The notes under the pieces: generated by a model
Told to the model about the DNA's origin: nothing
Seen by the model: only the letters and a program-made list of their open reading frames with translations
The model's database searches: none
DNA from: Mesostigma viride
Taxonomy: Eukaryota; Streptophyta; Mesostigmatophyceae; Mesostigmatales; Mesostigmataceae
Assembly (NCBI GenBank): GCA_009746045.1
Contig: RPFO01000154.1
Span: forward strand, 5,709,646-5,753,645
Direction: 5' to 3'
Length of the DNA: 44,000 nt
Position numbers and translations under genes: made by a program
Shown: positions 1 through 44,000 of the stretch, piece after piece
Position numbering within the stretch: position 1 is the stretch's first letter
Layout: each line of letters starts with the position of its first letter

Positions 1-577
1 TGGTCTGCGCTGGCCTATCCAGGCGGCGAGCGGCATGTCATGGCACGGCAAGAGCCAACTTGCGCTGGTGATGTCAGCACCCAGCCACAGAGTCGCAGTC
101 GGCTTAAGAAACAGCTGGATACACAAAGAGCACTGGTCCAAAGTTGCAGCATCCCGATCGTGCCTGAGGCCATGGTAGCTGCCAGGAAGGGGTCTGTCTG
201 CACCAGCAAGGACCCTATTCCCCTCAAGGTCCGGGCCCTTGCCGAGGCTTGGACCGAGAAGAGAGCCCCAGTTTGCAGAGTGAGCCCCCGGCCTTCCCGA
301 TGTCCAGTGAATATCATGTTAACGCCAGAAAGAGACATGCCCTTTCCCTCAGCCAAAACCATGCCAATCACCGCACATCACCCCATGGCGTGAGGGGGCA
401 ACTTCCTCCCGCGCACCCACCAAAAAGTAAACTCTTGCATAGACGAGTCAATGGTGCCTGTGAAGGGGCTGGGTTTCGGGTGGCGTGGACTTGGGAAGGG
501 CGGGACTGTCCCACTGGAACAAGAAGGAGGCAACACCTCTATGCTTATATAAAATCAGACTCGCGCAACCCCACCCC
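1..577. other. 3' UTR and downstream DNA, nothing else recognised
   Basis: This stretch follows the dynein stop codon. Short open frames exist on both strands but none resembles a known family. Neither AATAAA nor the TGTAA signal common in volvocalean algae is visible on the minus strand, so the polyadenylation site is not identified and the UTR may run off the window. Confidence 0.4.
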
Positions 578-43806
<43,229 letters not shown>

Positions 43807-43960
43807 CTGGTGGGTGGGTGGGTGGGTGGGTGGGTGGGGTGGGTGGGTGGGTGGGTGGGTGGGTGGGTGGGTGGGGTGGGTGGGTGGGTGGTGGGTGGGT
43901 GGGTGGGTGGGTGGGTGGGTGGTGTGGGCGTGTGGGTGTGGTGTGGGTGGGCGTGGTGTG
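43807..43960. repeat. (GGGT)n tract beside the w1 acceptor
   Basis: GGGT units on the plus strand give (ACCC)n in the pre-mRNA immediately before the acceptor of w1. The remaining 40 bp to the window edge hold nothing recognised. Confidence 0.95.
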
Positions 43961-44000
43961 TATCTCGAATGAGGGTAAGGGGTGATCCGTTAAGGGGAAG

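Noticed and set aside
1-400. Possible separate small gene downstream of the dynein stop
   Set aside because: Overlapping frames of about 118 residues exist on both strands but show no family resemblance or splice-linked continuation.

Overview
The window is 44 kb of eukaryotic nuclear DNA holding essentially one gene: the 3' part of an axonemal dynein heavy chain on the minus strand. Its stop codon is at 578-580 and the coding sequence runs up through 43806 and off the right edge. By hand I place 41 exons (w1-w41 in transcript order, from high to low coordinate). All are bounded by GT-AG introns and all codon phases agree. Together they make one closed frame of 10,677 nt (3,558 residues plus stop). 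The protein order is stem/linker, AAA1-AAA4, coiled-coil stalk with microtubule-binding tip, AAA5, AAA6 and C-terminal domain. Sequence motifs resemble most the single-headed inner-arm DNAH6 group. Roughly the first 600 residues, the start codon and the promoter lie beyond position 44000.

The organism is a flagellated eukaryote. GC-rich coding sequence, 31 of 40 donors starting GTG (including several GTGCGT) and C-rich acceptor tracts suggest a green alga (chlorophyte or prasinophyte), but this is inference. No bacterial genes, CRISPR, tRNA or rRNA were seen.

About three quarters of the window is intron, and the introns are unusual. They are packed with minisatellites (unit 10-76 bp) and simple repeats, including an unbroken run of 107 C at 38250-38356, about 1.1 kb of purine repeats at 29347-30440, (GGCT)n at 35867-36035 and about 41 copies of a 39-bp unit at 41434-43056. 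The most striking signal is that many introns contain degenerate copies ('echoes') of the edge of the neighbouring exon, usually including the splice junction. Echoes of an exon's 3' end lie in the intron after it, and echoes of its 5' end in the intron before it. In two cases (8775-9180 and 32868-33540) the echo has become a long minisatellite that repeats the 5' splice site itself.

Layout from right to left: 43806-33613 stem/linker; 32493-29170 AAA1; 28563-24855 AAA2, with a low-complexity Ala/Pro/acidic insertion of about 120 residues; 24457-19297 AAA3; 18705-15815 AAA4; 15117-10061 stalk and microtubule-binding domain; 9355-5970 AAA5 and the AAA5/AAA6 region; 5604-578 AAA6 and C-terminal domain; 577-1 presumed 3' UTR and downstream DNA. 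Two kinds of mobile-element remnant lie in introns: a probable Tc1/mariner-type MITE (9503-9762) and two copies sharing one 3' end of a probable 5'-truncated non-LTR retroelement (10789-11082 and 13841-13923).
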